64,000 nt of DNA from Cellvibrio sp. KY-GH-1 (lineage in GTDB: Bacteria; Pseudomonadota; Gammaproteobacteria; Pseudomonadales; Cellvibrionaceae), in NCBI RefSeq assembly GCF_008806975.1, contig NZ_CP031728.1, positions 186,001 to 250,000 on the forward strand, in the 5' to 3' direction. This document shows, piece after piece, positions 56,833 to 64,000 of the stretch. The position numbers and the translations under genes were made by a program. Below the pieces are notes generated by a model that was not told where the DNA came from, did no database searches, and saw nothing but the letters and a program-made list of their open reading frames with translations. Each line of letters starts with the position of its first letter. Positions within the stretch are counted from its first letter, which is position 1.

Positions 56833-57378
56833 CTATTTGGTGGGTTTGAACATGCGAACCAGCGTCCGGTCCTTCAGAAAAAAATGATGGGTCAAGGCTG
56901 CGAGTGCGTGCACAACTACTACACCAATAAGTATCCAGGAAAGATATTTATGGCTAAGTCCTGCGATATTTAGTTGCTCTATCTCCAATAGTAAAACGGA
57001 TGGAACTTGAAACATTCCAAATACGTCAATCGATTGTCCCTCAGATGTGCAAATGAAATAGCCGCTCACGACAATTGCTAGTAGTAGTACGTACAAAAGC
57101 AGCTTGCTAGCTGCAATCGAAATCCGTGCCACAAGGCTTGATGTTAATGACGCCGGGGATTTACTGGAGAGGCGCCATAAAATACGCACAACAATTAGGC
57201 TAGATAGCAGAATGCCGAGCGCATAATGAAAATGGGCAATTTTTAACGCGTTGGGGGAGTAGTAACCATAGCTGGTCAAGTAAAAACCGACTCCGAATAG
57301 CGTCAAAGTTAAAATGGCACCAAGCCAATGAAATAGAATACTAATTATGCCGAAACCGTTAGATGTGTCTCTTATCAT
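56833..57378 (-). CDS. Cytochrome b561 family protein
   Basis: A 181-residue four-TM protein of the bacterial b561 (CybB-like) type. Probable heme ligands are His in SILFHWLG (TM1), FHYALG (TM2), LSHKYLSW (TM3-4 region) and VVHALAALTHHF. These proteins move electrons between quinol and periplasmic or cytoplasmic partners. Its place between two modules of secreted YceI-cytochrome proteins suggests it hands electrons to, or accepts them from, that system. It has its own terminator and probably its own promoter in 57379-57523. Confidence 0.88.
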   Translation of the reverse strand: MIRDTSNGFGIISILFHWLGAILTLTLFGVGFYLTSYGYYSPNALKIAHFHYALGILLSSLIVVRILWRLSSKSPASLTSSLVARISIAASKLLLYVLLLAIVVSGYFICTSEGQSIDVFGMFQVPSVLLLEIEQLNIAGLSHKYLSWILIGVVVVHALAALTHHFFLKDRTLVRMFKPTK

Positions 57379-57523
57379 TTTTTACGCCTCTCGATACACG
57401 TTATTTTTTTAGTTGTTGGGATGCAAATTTTTTAACGCGGCAATATTACATGAATAACGTTGAATAATTTGTCAGCGCAGAACGCAAATTAAGATAACTG
57501 AAAAGATATTTACTTAGCGCCAT

Positions 57524-57570
57524 AAAAAAACCTGATTATTTATTAAAGATACTCTTAATAAACAATCAGG
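57524..57570 (-). terminator. Terminator of module 3
   Basis: CCTGATT followed by TTTATTAA (57531-57546) pairs with TTAATAAA and AATCAGG (57555-57570), giving a 16-position stem with one A-C mismatch and an 8-nt loop. On the minus strand a T7 run follows. It is 64 nt after the module 3 DUF1552 stop codon. Confidence 0.88.
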
Positions 57571-57634
57571 TTTAGCATCCTGGCACAGAGTCAGATGGAT
57601 CCAACTCTGTAAATCAGGCGGTTTACCAATTCTA

Positions 57635-58846
57635 TTACAAGCCAGAAATGGTAGAGACACCCCAGTTACGGTATGCAGCGCCATTAGGGCTTTGATCAGC
57701 ACGTAATTTGAGACCTATTGTTTGATAGATTTCAACTTGCGTTTTGCCGCCGATATCCATTACACGCCCACCGCTAATTCCTGCACCTGCAACAATCATT
57801 GGGACATCTGAGTTACCGTGAGTATCTACGTTACCCATATCGGAAATTTGGGTGTAAATAGTGGAGCTCATCAGGCCGGCAGCAGTCAGCTTGTCTAGCA
57901 GATAAGCATTCAGGCTCGACATGTAATTTACATCTTCGTTATAGAGCGTCGCGTTCCAGTGGTGGCTGGAGTGTGACGCGCGGCCACCCAGTTTGTCGAA
58001 AATGAAGTTATGCGCATCGTCTCCAAAAGCGATAGATGCCGACGCAGTCAGGTTACAACTCAGCGCTAAAGCAACGATATCGCACTGCAACTTGCCTACC
58101 GCGTCAAAACCGGTAACAGCAGTGTTGGCTGGTTTGGGGCAGGAGCCACTGCTACCGCTACCGCCGGTGGATCCAGTCCCAATAGCGGCTTCAATTTCTT
58201 GAATCGCCGTCAAGTGACTGTCCAGCTTCTCTTTCTCGTGGGCGCCCAGTTTGGTTTTCAAGCTGTTAATTGTTGGGTAGTGTAAATCCACAATTGACTT
58301 GCGTGGTGCAACGCCACTGGTAGTGGTGGTGCCACCGCTAAACAATATATCCAATGCTGCTTGTGGGCTCGAAGTAGCTGGAATTTCCCTGGAGGTATCA
58401 CGGCTCAGGTTTGAAATAGGTACGTTGGAGACGTTCAGGCACTTCACTGGGTAGTTAGCACCAATGGTGCGCCCCATGTTGATGTCAAAGCTGTCTTTGC
58501 CAAACGATGCGTTATCGAAACGGTGGAACATGATTCCGTGGCCTGCACCGCTCAGCGATCCATTTTTGATCATCACCATTTTACTGTAGTGACTTTGCAT
58601 TGGCGCTGATTGGATGGGAAGGGTACTGCCGCCGTTAGCCGGAAACCACAGGTTAGGTGTACATCCGCCAGCAGAAAATACCAAGCAGCTTTTGGTGGGT
58701 GTGCCGCTTTGTGCTTCAGCCACGCGCGCCATCATTACACCGCCGATAAGGCTGGATGCCTGCAGAACACCAGCAGAAATACCTGCGTGTTTTACCACAC
58801 GAAGAAAATCTCTACGTTCTTTATCGAAGCAATCTTTATATCTCAT
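57635..58846 (-). CDS. Module 3 gene C: Tat-exported DUF1552 protein
   Basis: A 403-residue protein, the shortest of the three. Twin-arginine signal RRDFLRVVKHAGISAG with cleavage near VAEAQ. Shared segments: SCLVFSAGGCTPNLWFP, LGAHEKEKLDSHLTAIQEIEAAI, IYTQISDMGNVDTHGNSDVPMIVAGAG. A Gly/Ser-rich insertion (about 225-235) replaces part of the middle. It follows gene B by 46 nt. Function unknown; consistently paired with gene B. Confidence 0.88.
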   Translation of the reverse strand: MRYKDCFDKERRDFLRVVKHAGISAGVLQASSLIGGVMMARVAEAQSGTPTKSCLVFSAGGCTPNLWFPANGGSTLPIQSAPMQSHYSKMVMIKNGSLSGAGHGIMFHRFDNASFGKDSFDINMGRTIGANYPVKCLNVSNVPISNLSRDTSREIPATSSPQAALDILFSGGTTTTSGVAPRKSIVDLHYPTINSLKTKLGAHEKEKLDSHLTAIQEIEAAIGTGSTGGSGSSGSCPKPANTAVTGFDAVGKLQCDIVALALSCNLTASASIAFGDDAHNFIFDKLGGRASHSSHHWNATLYNEDVNYMSSLNAYLLDKLTAAGLMSSTIYTQISDMGNVDTHGNSDVPMIVAGAGISGGRVMDIGGKTQVEIYQTIGLKLRADQSPNGAAYRNWGVSTISGL

Positions 58847-58892
58847 TTTTATGACTCCAATTCGTTATCAAGGCAGGGAAGAGGAGCGCGCC

Positions 58893-61800
58893 TTAGCGCG
58901 CCCACTCCTTCCGGAACATCACGGTTTCCAATGCTGGAAGTTCTTCAAGCATTGCGCGTGGGCCTCTGGTTGAAAGTACGTTAGTTAGGTCGCTGATGTC
59001 GCAACGATACGCCTTTTCTTCGTCTAAGCTAATGCGCTTGGTGCCAACGTTTCTATCGGAGTCGATCAGGAAGATTGAGTTAATACCTGAGCTGTAGCTC
59101 AAGAATTGAGTCGCCATACAAGTTTGGGCCAAGCCGGATACTTGTGGGTGCTCAACTATGGTACGCGCAAAATCTTTGGCTCCGTCGAATTGAATCTCTG
59201 GTTTGTAGAGTACGCGATCCGGATCGTTCAGGAATTGCAGTTGTGGATAGGGCGAATAGAAGGTGCCTTTTGCCACAATGGCGTTGCCTTTGAGATCGGT
59301 AGTGCGCACGCGACCAGCGGTATCGAAGTTTTCCAAGCCGCCGCCCAATGGGTTGATGATTTCAGCATGGCAGTTAGAGCAGGTGGTGCCTGCAGTAATG
59401 CGGTCGAAAATCATGTGTTGGGTAGTAGTTGGTGCTTCGTAGAACGCTTTGTCTTGTGCGAACAAGGCTTCGCGGTCCAGGCTTACACCTGATGGTGGCT
59501 CAGGAATATCCTGACACATCAGTTTTCTGCGAATTGCTACCGCACGAGTGATCATGTTTGAATCGGTAGTGCTGGCGTAGCGTGACATGAAGGCACCGGA
59601 CAACAAGATACCGCCGCGATCTGCTGTAGTTACTTTCACGAATCCATCGGCGTCTTGAGTGCCGCTAAATGGAATGCCGTAGTGAGTGGCCAAACGAGAG
59701 TTCACGTGGGTATAGCTTGGGTTGTAAATCGCGGCAAAGGTGGCGGTGCTATCAAGCATGGCCGCTGAGAAGTTTTTACCCAGCTCATTTTTCATGTCAG
59801 CACCCAGTGTTGCAAAGTTGCTGATAGCAGTTTTGGTCAGAGTTTCAACTTTGTCAGTACCTACCCAACGGTTTACCAAATCACTCAGCAATACTTTGGC
59901 GTTTGGAGAAGACAAGAGCGCAGCGGCTTGTGTACGTACTCCAGCGGCGGTGTTGAGAGAGCCATTGGCGGCTGCAGTCATCAGAGTCGCGTTAGGTGTT
60001 GTACCGGTCAAGGTGTAGCTCAAGTAAGTAGCCATTTCATAACCGTCAAGTTTGTAAACGCCGGTGCTGGACAAGGTGCCCAATTCAGAGCGATACAGGA
60101 ACTGTGGAGATGACAGCATAGCGGTCAATGCGACTTGCATACCATCAGCGACTGCACGGCTACCGGTGGTGCCATTGGCAACGCCCAGATAAGCAGTTTG
60201 CTCTTCCGTAGTCAGTGGACGACGGAACACTTTTGGACCCAGGGTGTTAACCAGTGTGCTGGCACAACTAGTAGATGGAGTACAACCGAGGACTGCATTC
60301 CAGCGAGTTGCTACGTCAGCTGCAATGCGCTCGGCATTGGCCAGGTAACTGGTGTAGCGCGCCTTATCGACGAACAGGGTGTTGTTGTTAACAAAGACGC
60401 CTGAGGTGAAGTCATCCGGCAGAGTTGCGGTAACGTCTGCTTGGTAAGCCACCAGATCTTTCACGGAGCGTTGGTACTCCATTTTGGTGAGCAAACGTAG
60501 CGTACGTTGACCATAGCTTTGGGCATTGGATGGACAGCTGAAGTTGCTTACTGGCACATCTGGTACGCCGTCGCTAGGTTTACGCATGGTCAGGATATGT
60601 GCTTCCAAGTCGGCGGCGCACTGACCAGTACAGCTACCTTCTTCACCTGGCGGCATCCACTTGGCGATGAACTCTCTGAGGGTACGGTCCTGAGTATCGT
60701 TTCTATGGCGATACAAAGTGCGGTTTGGATTAAGCGCAACTGCTACAGCAGTTCCGTTCGCGTTTTTCGCGCCGTCAATACCGTGACAGCCCACGCAACC
60801 ACGTTGTGTCCAAAGTGTTGCGCCATTCGCGGCATTTCCTACCAGGGTGCCTGAACTGCTAGAGCTGCCCGAAGTGGTAGTGCCGGTGCTGGAAGAGCTG
60901 GCAGAGGTAGTAGTTCCAGTGCTGCTCACAGACGAAGCCGATGCGCCACCGGTGAAGGTAACGGTAACCGCAGTCGTGGCCGCTGCCGGAACGCTGTCAG
61001 TGAAAGCGATGAGCTTGTAGTCATAGCTGCCGGAAGCAGTCAGAGCGTCCAAATAGCTCACACTGTTAGCATTGAGCTTGGAAGCAGTGTACCAACGACC
61101 ATCAGCCCCTTTACGACGAACCAGGAAACCCGTTTCAGTCGCGCTGGCATCAGCCCAGTTCAGACTTGCGCCTGTAGTTACCGCTGTACCGGTTACGCTC
61201 AGCGGTGCAGATGGTGCAGTCGCCAGGCTGATCGCTGGGGTATTGCTCGGGTTGCTGTTGCTCAGGAACATCTTGAAGTACACAGGTACTTTCTCGCCGA
61301 TGGTACCCAGGCTCATGAGATTGCGCAGGTATTCAACACCGTAATTGATATCGAAATCGGTAGAGTTGATGACGATTGGTTTTTTCGGTGAGAAAGACAC
61401 GCTGCCGCTGCTGTTTTTCACAACCAGCGCATCAAACACAACTGACTTGACGATGCCGTGCAGCGTCAGGTTACCGGTCACTGATTGAATGGCAGTGCTA
61501 CCAGCAGACATAGCTTCAATCGCTGCCAGGTCAAGCTGGGTAGTGAAGTGCAGGTTAGGCAGGTAGGCAGACTCAAAAATGTAGTCCTGCATACGGGTAT
61601 CGCGCAGTGCGATACCGGTGCTGATGCTGCTCAGTGGGATAGTCAGTGTTGCTTGTCCAGACGGAGATACTGTGCCTTGCAACTGGGTGAAGGTGAAGTT
61701 TTCCGGTGTTTCGGCGCCGGTAGTGGCGTTTTTCTTCACGGTCACAAAGTGGAAGGTGGAGTTGGTGCCGTCCAACAACCAGCGGGCTGCTACACCGTTG

Positions 61801-62279
61801 TTCGCTGAGCTACTGCTGCTGGTGGCAGGAGTAGAGCTGCGGCTGGTGGCAACAGAGCTGGCACTGCTGGTGCTTGGAGTACTGCTGGCAGAACCGCCAC
61901 AAGCTGCACCGTTCAATGTGAATGAGGTAGGCGCTGCCCCCGGGTTATTCACCAGGAAACCGAAAGAGGCAGTGCCATTGGCCGCCAGGTTCGGGTTGTA
62001 CGGCGCATTCTTCACGCACACGTTTTTACCGCTCTGGGTGTATACACCGTCCCAGAGGTTGTTAATTACATCATTACCCGCATAGGTCCAGCACAATTCC
62101 CAGGAGGTCTTGGCGGCACCGGTGTTGGTCAAGGTCACTTTGTACTGAGCGCCAGATCCCCAGTTATTCACACTGGCAAAATCCACACTACAAGCTCCCT
62201 GGGCGGTAGCACCGCCGGAAGCCATGATGCCAAGCGCCACGCTGGTGGAGAGCATCGACAGTTTCAATAATTTTTTCAT
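58893..62279 (-). CDS. Module 3 gene B: secreted CBM2-YceI-FN3-cytochrome c-DUF1587/1592/1588/1585 protein
   Basis: An 1128-residue protein. The signal peptide and CBM2 (residues 1-132) are identical to those of module 2 gene B. YceI (about 165-345) and FN3-like (about 350-440) follow; then a linker rich in Ser, Thr and Gly; cytochrome c with CVGCH near 494; DUF1587 (RTLRLLTKMEYQRSVKDLV), DUF1595, DUF1592 (FLYRSELGTLSST), DUF1588 with CSNCH near 966, and DUF1585 ending in EWAR. Two heme sites. Downstream of the CBM2 it is clearly diverged from module 2, so the N-terminus was homogenised later. It starts 27 nt after gene A. Confidence 0.87.
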   Translation of the reverse strand: MKKLLKLSMLSTSVALGIMASGGATAQGACSVDFASVNNWGSGAQYKVTLTNTGAAKTSWELCWTYAGNDVINNLWDGVYTQSGKNVCVKNAPYNPNLAANGTASFGFLVNNPGAAPTSFTLNGAACGGSASSTPSTSSASSVATSRSSTPATSSSSSANNGVAARWLLDGTNSTFHFVTVKKNATTGAETPENFTFTQLQGTVSPSGQATLTIPLSSISTGIALRDTRMQDYIFESAYLPNLHFTTQLDLAAIEAMSAGSTAIQSVTGNLTLHGIVKSVVFDALVVKNSSGSVSFSPKKPIVINSTDFDINYGVEYLRNLMSLGTIGEKVPVYFKMFLSNSNPSNTPAISLATAPSAPLSVTGTAVTTGASLNWADASATETGFLVRRKGADGRWYTASKLNANSVSYLDALTASGSYDYKLIAFTDSVPAAATTAVTVTFTGGASASSVSSTGTTTSASSSSTGTTTSGSSSSSGTLVGNAANGATLWTQRGCVGCHGIDGAKNANGTAVAVALNPNRTLYRHRNDTQDRTLREFIAKWMPPGEEGSCTGQCAADLEAHILTMRKPSDGVPDVPVSNFSCPSNAQSYGQRTLRLLTKMEYQRSVKDLVAYQADVTATLPDDFTSGVFVNNNTLFVDKARYTSYLANAERIAADVATRWNAVLGCTPSTSCASTLVNTLGPKVFRRPLTTEEQTAYLGVANGTTGSRAVADGMQVALTAMLSSPQFLYRSELGTLSSTGVYKLDGYEMATYLSYTLTGTTPNATLMTAAANGSLNTAAGVRTQAAALLSSPNAKVLLSDLVNRWVGTDKVETLTKTAISNFATLGADMKNELGKNFSAAMLDSTATFAAIYNPSYTHVNSRLATHYGIPFSGTQDADGFVKVTTADRGGILLSGAFMSRYASTTDSNMITRAVAIRRKLMCQDIPEPPSGVSLDREALFAQDKAFYEAPTTTQHMIFDRITAGTTCSNCHAEIINPLGGGLENFDTAGRVRTTDLKGNAIVAKGTFYSPYPQLQFLNDPDRVLYKPEIQFDGAKDFARTIVEHPQVSGLAQTCMATQFLSYSSGINSIFLIDSDRNVGTKRISLDEEKAYRCDISDLTNVLSTRGPRAMLEELPALETVMFRKEWAR

Positions 62280-63734
62280 GATAGGTTCTCTCTAAGCTTC
62301 ATCCAATTAACGGGCGTCAAAGACGAGCGCAAAGTCCACAGGAACCGCGGCACTGATGGAGGCGATAGCCACCGCTGCACGCAGCGCTTCCACACCGGCA
62401 GTCATGTTGTAGGTTTCTGCTTTGGTCAGCACCGGTGCCAGGGTTTGCACAAGGATGCGTGAGTTGGACAGTTTTTGGACGGAGACCTTGGTGGTGATGG
62501 TTCCGCTCACACCGTGCAGGTTGAGGCTGGCAGTGATATCGGTCGCCGCTGATTGGCCAACGGCCAGACCGCTGATCAAGGTGGCTGGAACAGTCACGGT
62601 GACAGTCGCGGTTGGGTAGGTCGCTGTTTCAAACAACATATCTTTCATACGTTGATCGCGCAGTGCTACACCGGTGTTCACTGTGTTCAGGTCGATGGTC
62701 AGGGTGGCTACGCCAGCTGCACTGATATCGCCACTGATACTGGTGAAGTTATGCACTTCCACGTTGTGGGTGTTTTTGGTGGTGACGAAGTTCAGGTAAG
62801 AATCGGTAGTGTTCAGGGTCCAGGCGGCAGTGGTTGCAGCAGAAGAGCTGGAACGGCTGCTGGAGCTTGGTGCTACCGAAGAAGAAGGTACTGAACTGCT
62901 GGTCATAGCCACGCTGGAAGAGCTTGGTGCTACCGAGCTGCTGGACTTGCTGGAAGAGCTTGGCGCTACGGATGCTACAGAGCTGCTGCTGGCTGGTGGT
63001 GGAGTGGTACCACAACCGATTGGCTGGGTAGACACTACGATATCGTCCATCCATACGTCAGCGGTACGGCTGCTGAAGCTGTGGAAACCGAACATGACGT
63101 AGTTGAACTTGTCGCTCATCCAGTCAGCGGCCAGAGCGCCGTTGTTCCAATCAGATGCTGAAGTGATTGAGTGTACTTCAGTGCCATTCACACGCATTTT
63201 CAGGGTGTCATAGGCTTGGTCAGCCAGGTAATCCACTTCCACGCAGTACCAGGTATTGGCTGCCATTTGCGGGCCGCTCCACCATTGGCTTTGCTTGGGT
63301 GCGATGTTATCGCTTGGGATGTGGTTGGTACCTAACACACCTTTGATTTGGCCTACACGGATTTCATCGTTGGCATCGAAGGTTTTCTTGATACCGAAGA
63401 TGTGTTCGTGGTTGTCGCCGGCCACATTACCCATTGGCACGCTCATATTCACGTAAGCACGGGTATAGAGACGTTGGGTGCCAGCTGGCAGAGCGCGAAC
63501 CAGTTGCGCCGGTGCTGCGCCACCTTTGAAGTGAACAGACTTGGTACCGGTGTAAGCTTTGGTGGTATCAACCAGAGCGTATTGTGAACCTGAGGCGGTG
63601 TTGCTGTTGTTAGGCACCCAGCCGATGAAGTTCTGCCAACCGGCAGGTTGGGTGTTTGCAGTGCCGCTTTCGAAGGTATCGGAGAAGAGTACGCCGCCAC
63701 CGTTGTTCACAGAGGAGGTGGTCGCGGTGCTGCT
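61851..63734. repeat. Near-identical 1.88-kb duplication, copy 2
   Basis: Partner of 53185-55068 at a constant offset of 8666 nt, about 99.5% identical by eye. Sequence similarity drops abruptly at 63735, inside the polyserine linker of gene A, where copy 1 continues into a linker attached to CBM2 and copy 2 into a different N-terminal domain. Confidence 0.93.
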
Positions 63735-64000
63735 ACTGGAGAACACGACAGCGACAGAGCTGCTGGACTTGCTGGAACTAGTCGCAGGTACTGATGAGCT
63801 GGTTGCTGGTGTAGAGCTGCGTGAAGAGGTTGACGGGGTAGAGCTGGTAACAGTGCCACCGTTGTTGGCAATCATCGCATTGCGTACCAGGGTACCGGAC
63901 GCAGTCAGCTGAGCGCTGGTCCAGCCACCATTGGCGCTGGCATTAGGCACGAGCGCAGAAGAACCTTCGGCTTTGTCATTCAATGCCCAGTTGGCATTGC
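62307..64000 (-). CDS. Module 3 gene A, partial: concanavalin-like-YceI protein with a different N-terminal domain
   Basis: The 5' end lies beyond the window; the frame is open to base 64000, so an apparent TTG start at 63983 is not meaningful. The visible C-terminal 564 or so residues comprise about 50 residues of an unrecognised domain end (NANWALNDKAEGSSALVP, GGWTSAQLTASGTLVRNAMI), a polyserine linker, the concanavalin-type domain and a YceI domain. The last two are nearly identical to module 2 gene A. No CBM2 sequence is seen before the linker, unlike modules 1 and 2. Confidence 0.83.
   Translation of the reverse strand, partial: NANWALNDKAEGSSALVPNASANGGWTSAQLTASGTLVRNAMIANNGGTVTSSTPSTSSRSSTPATSSSVPATSSSKSSSSVAVVFSSSSTATTSSVNNGGGVLFSDTFESGTANTQPAGWQNFIGWVPNNSNTASGSQYALVDTTKAYTGTKSVHFKGGAAPAQLVRALPAGTQRLYTRAYVNMSVPMGNVAGDNHEHIFGIKKTFDANDEIRVGQIKGVLGTNHIPSDNIAPKQSQWWSGPQMAANTWYCVEVDYLADQAYDTLKMRVNGTEVHSITSASDWNNGALAADWMSDKFNYVMFGFHSFSSRTADVWMDDIVVSTQPIGCGTTPPPASSSSVASVAPSSSSKSSSSVAPSSSSVAMTSSSVPSSSVAPSSSSRSSSSAATTAAWTLNTTDSYLNFVTTKNTHNVEVHNFTSISGDISAAGVATLTIDLNTVNTGVALRDQRMKDMLFETATYPTATVTVTVPATLISGLAVGQSAATDITASLNLHGVSGTITTKVSVQKLSNSRILVQTLAPVLTKAETYNMTAGVEALRAAVAIASISAAVPVDFALVFDAR

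Noticed and set aside
63983..63985. TTG start codon for module 3 gene A
   Set aside because: The frame is open up to the window edge, so the gene simply continues outside; this TTG is inside a domain.
41253..64000. LPMO (AA10) or another polysaccharide oxygenase in the array
   Set aside because: No mature N-terminal His after a signal peptide and no AA10-like domain is visible in any gene here, so the link to LPMOs is only by analogy.

Overview
The window looks like the chromosome of an aerobic, polysaccharide-degrading gammaproteobacterium close to Cellvibrio (Cellvibrionaceae). The left part has gene orders familiar from Pseudomonas-like gammaproteobacteria: rpsP-rimM-trmD-rplS; xerD-dsbC-hom-thrC-recJ; tesA divergent from ybbA-ybbP; purMN divergent from a DUF2066 gene and hda; DUF2069-wrbA-arsC divergent from yihY. 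The right part carries secreted proteins with CBM2 modules joined by long polyserine linkers, a signature of Cellvibrio, Saccharophagus and Teredinibacter. This assignment is inference from gene order and protein style, with no database search.

Layout. 1-9.5 kb: translation, threonine synthesis, recombination and disulfide isomerase housekeeping genes. 9.5-14.1 kb: ABC exporter and MATE transporter. 14.2-20.9 kb (minus strand): a surface-glycan operon with GtrA, a GtrB-like GT2 and three large membrane glycosyltransferases, one with a C-terminal NPCBM-like domain. 21-22.9 kb: a small Cys/His-rich protein, a CueR-like regulator lacking one copper-ligand cysteine, dcd and a zinc-ribbon protein. 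22.98-24.58 kb: an intact IS1182-type element inside a terminator hairpin, flanked by 19-bp direct repeats. 24.6-30 kb: slyD, DUF3108, purN, purM, DUF2066, hda. 30.2-34.4 kb: a GH9 lipoprotein cellulase followed by a lipoprotein that fuses a PQQ sugar dehydrogenase to a diheme cytochrome. 34.5-41.1 kb: sppA, DUF2069, wrbA, arsC, yihY, an orphan receiver and avtA.

The most notable region is 41.2-64.0 kb, all on the minus strand. It holds three consecutive copies of a three-gene module: (A) a secreted protein with a concanavalin-like domain and a YceI domain, with CBM2 in modules 1 and 2; (B) a large secreted protein CBM2-YceI-FN3-cytochrome c-DUF1587/1595/1592/1588/1585; (C) a Tat-exported DUF1552 protein. 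Between modules 2 and 3 lie a cytochrome b561 and a six-helix membrane protein. Modules 2 and 3 share a nearly identical 1.88-kb block, so part of the array arose or was homogenised recently. Module 3 gene A runs off the right edge.

How the genes may work together (inference): YceI domains bind isoprenoid lipids such as quinones, CBM2 binds cellulose or xylan, and the c-type hemes carry electrons. CBM2/YceI/cytochrome proteins Cbp2D and Cbp2E of Cellvibrio japonicus are known to matter for growth on cellulose and have been linked to reduction of lytic polysaccharide monooxygenases. The array plus cytochrome b561 and the PQQ dehydrogenase looks like a cell-wall-targeted extracellular electron-transfer system. 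No LPMO gene is in this window, and the roles of the DUF1587-1595 and DUF1552 parts are not known to me.
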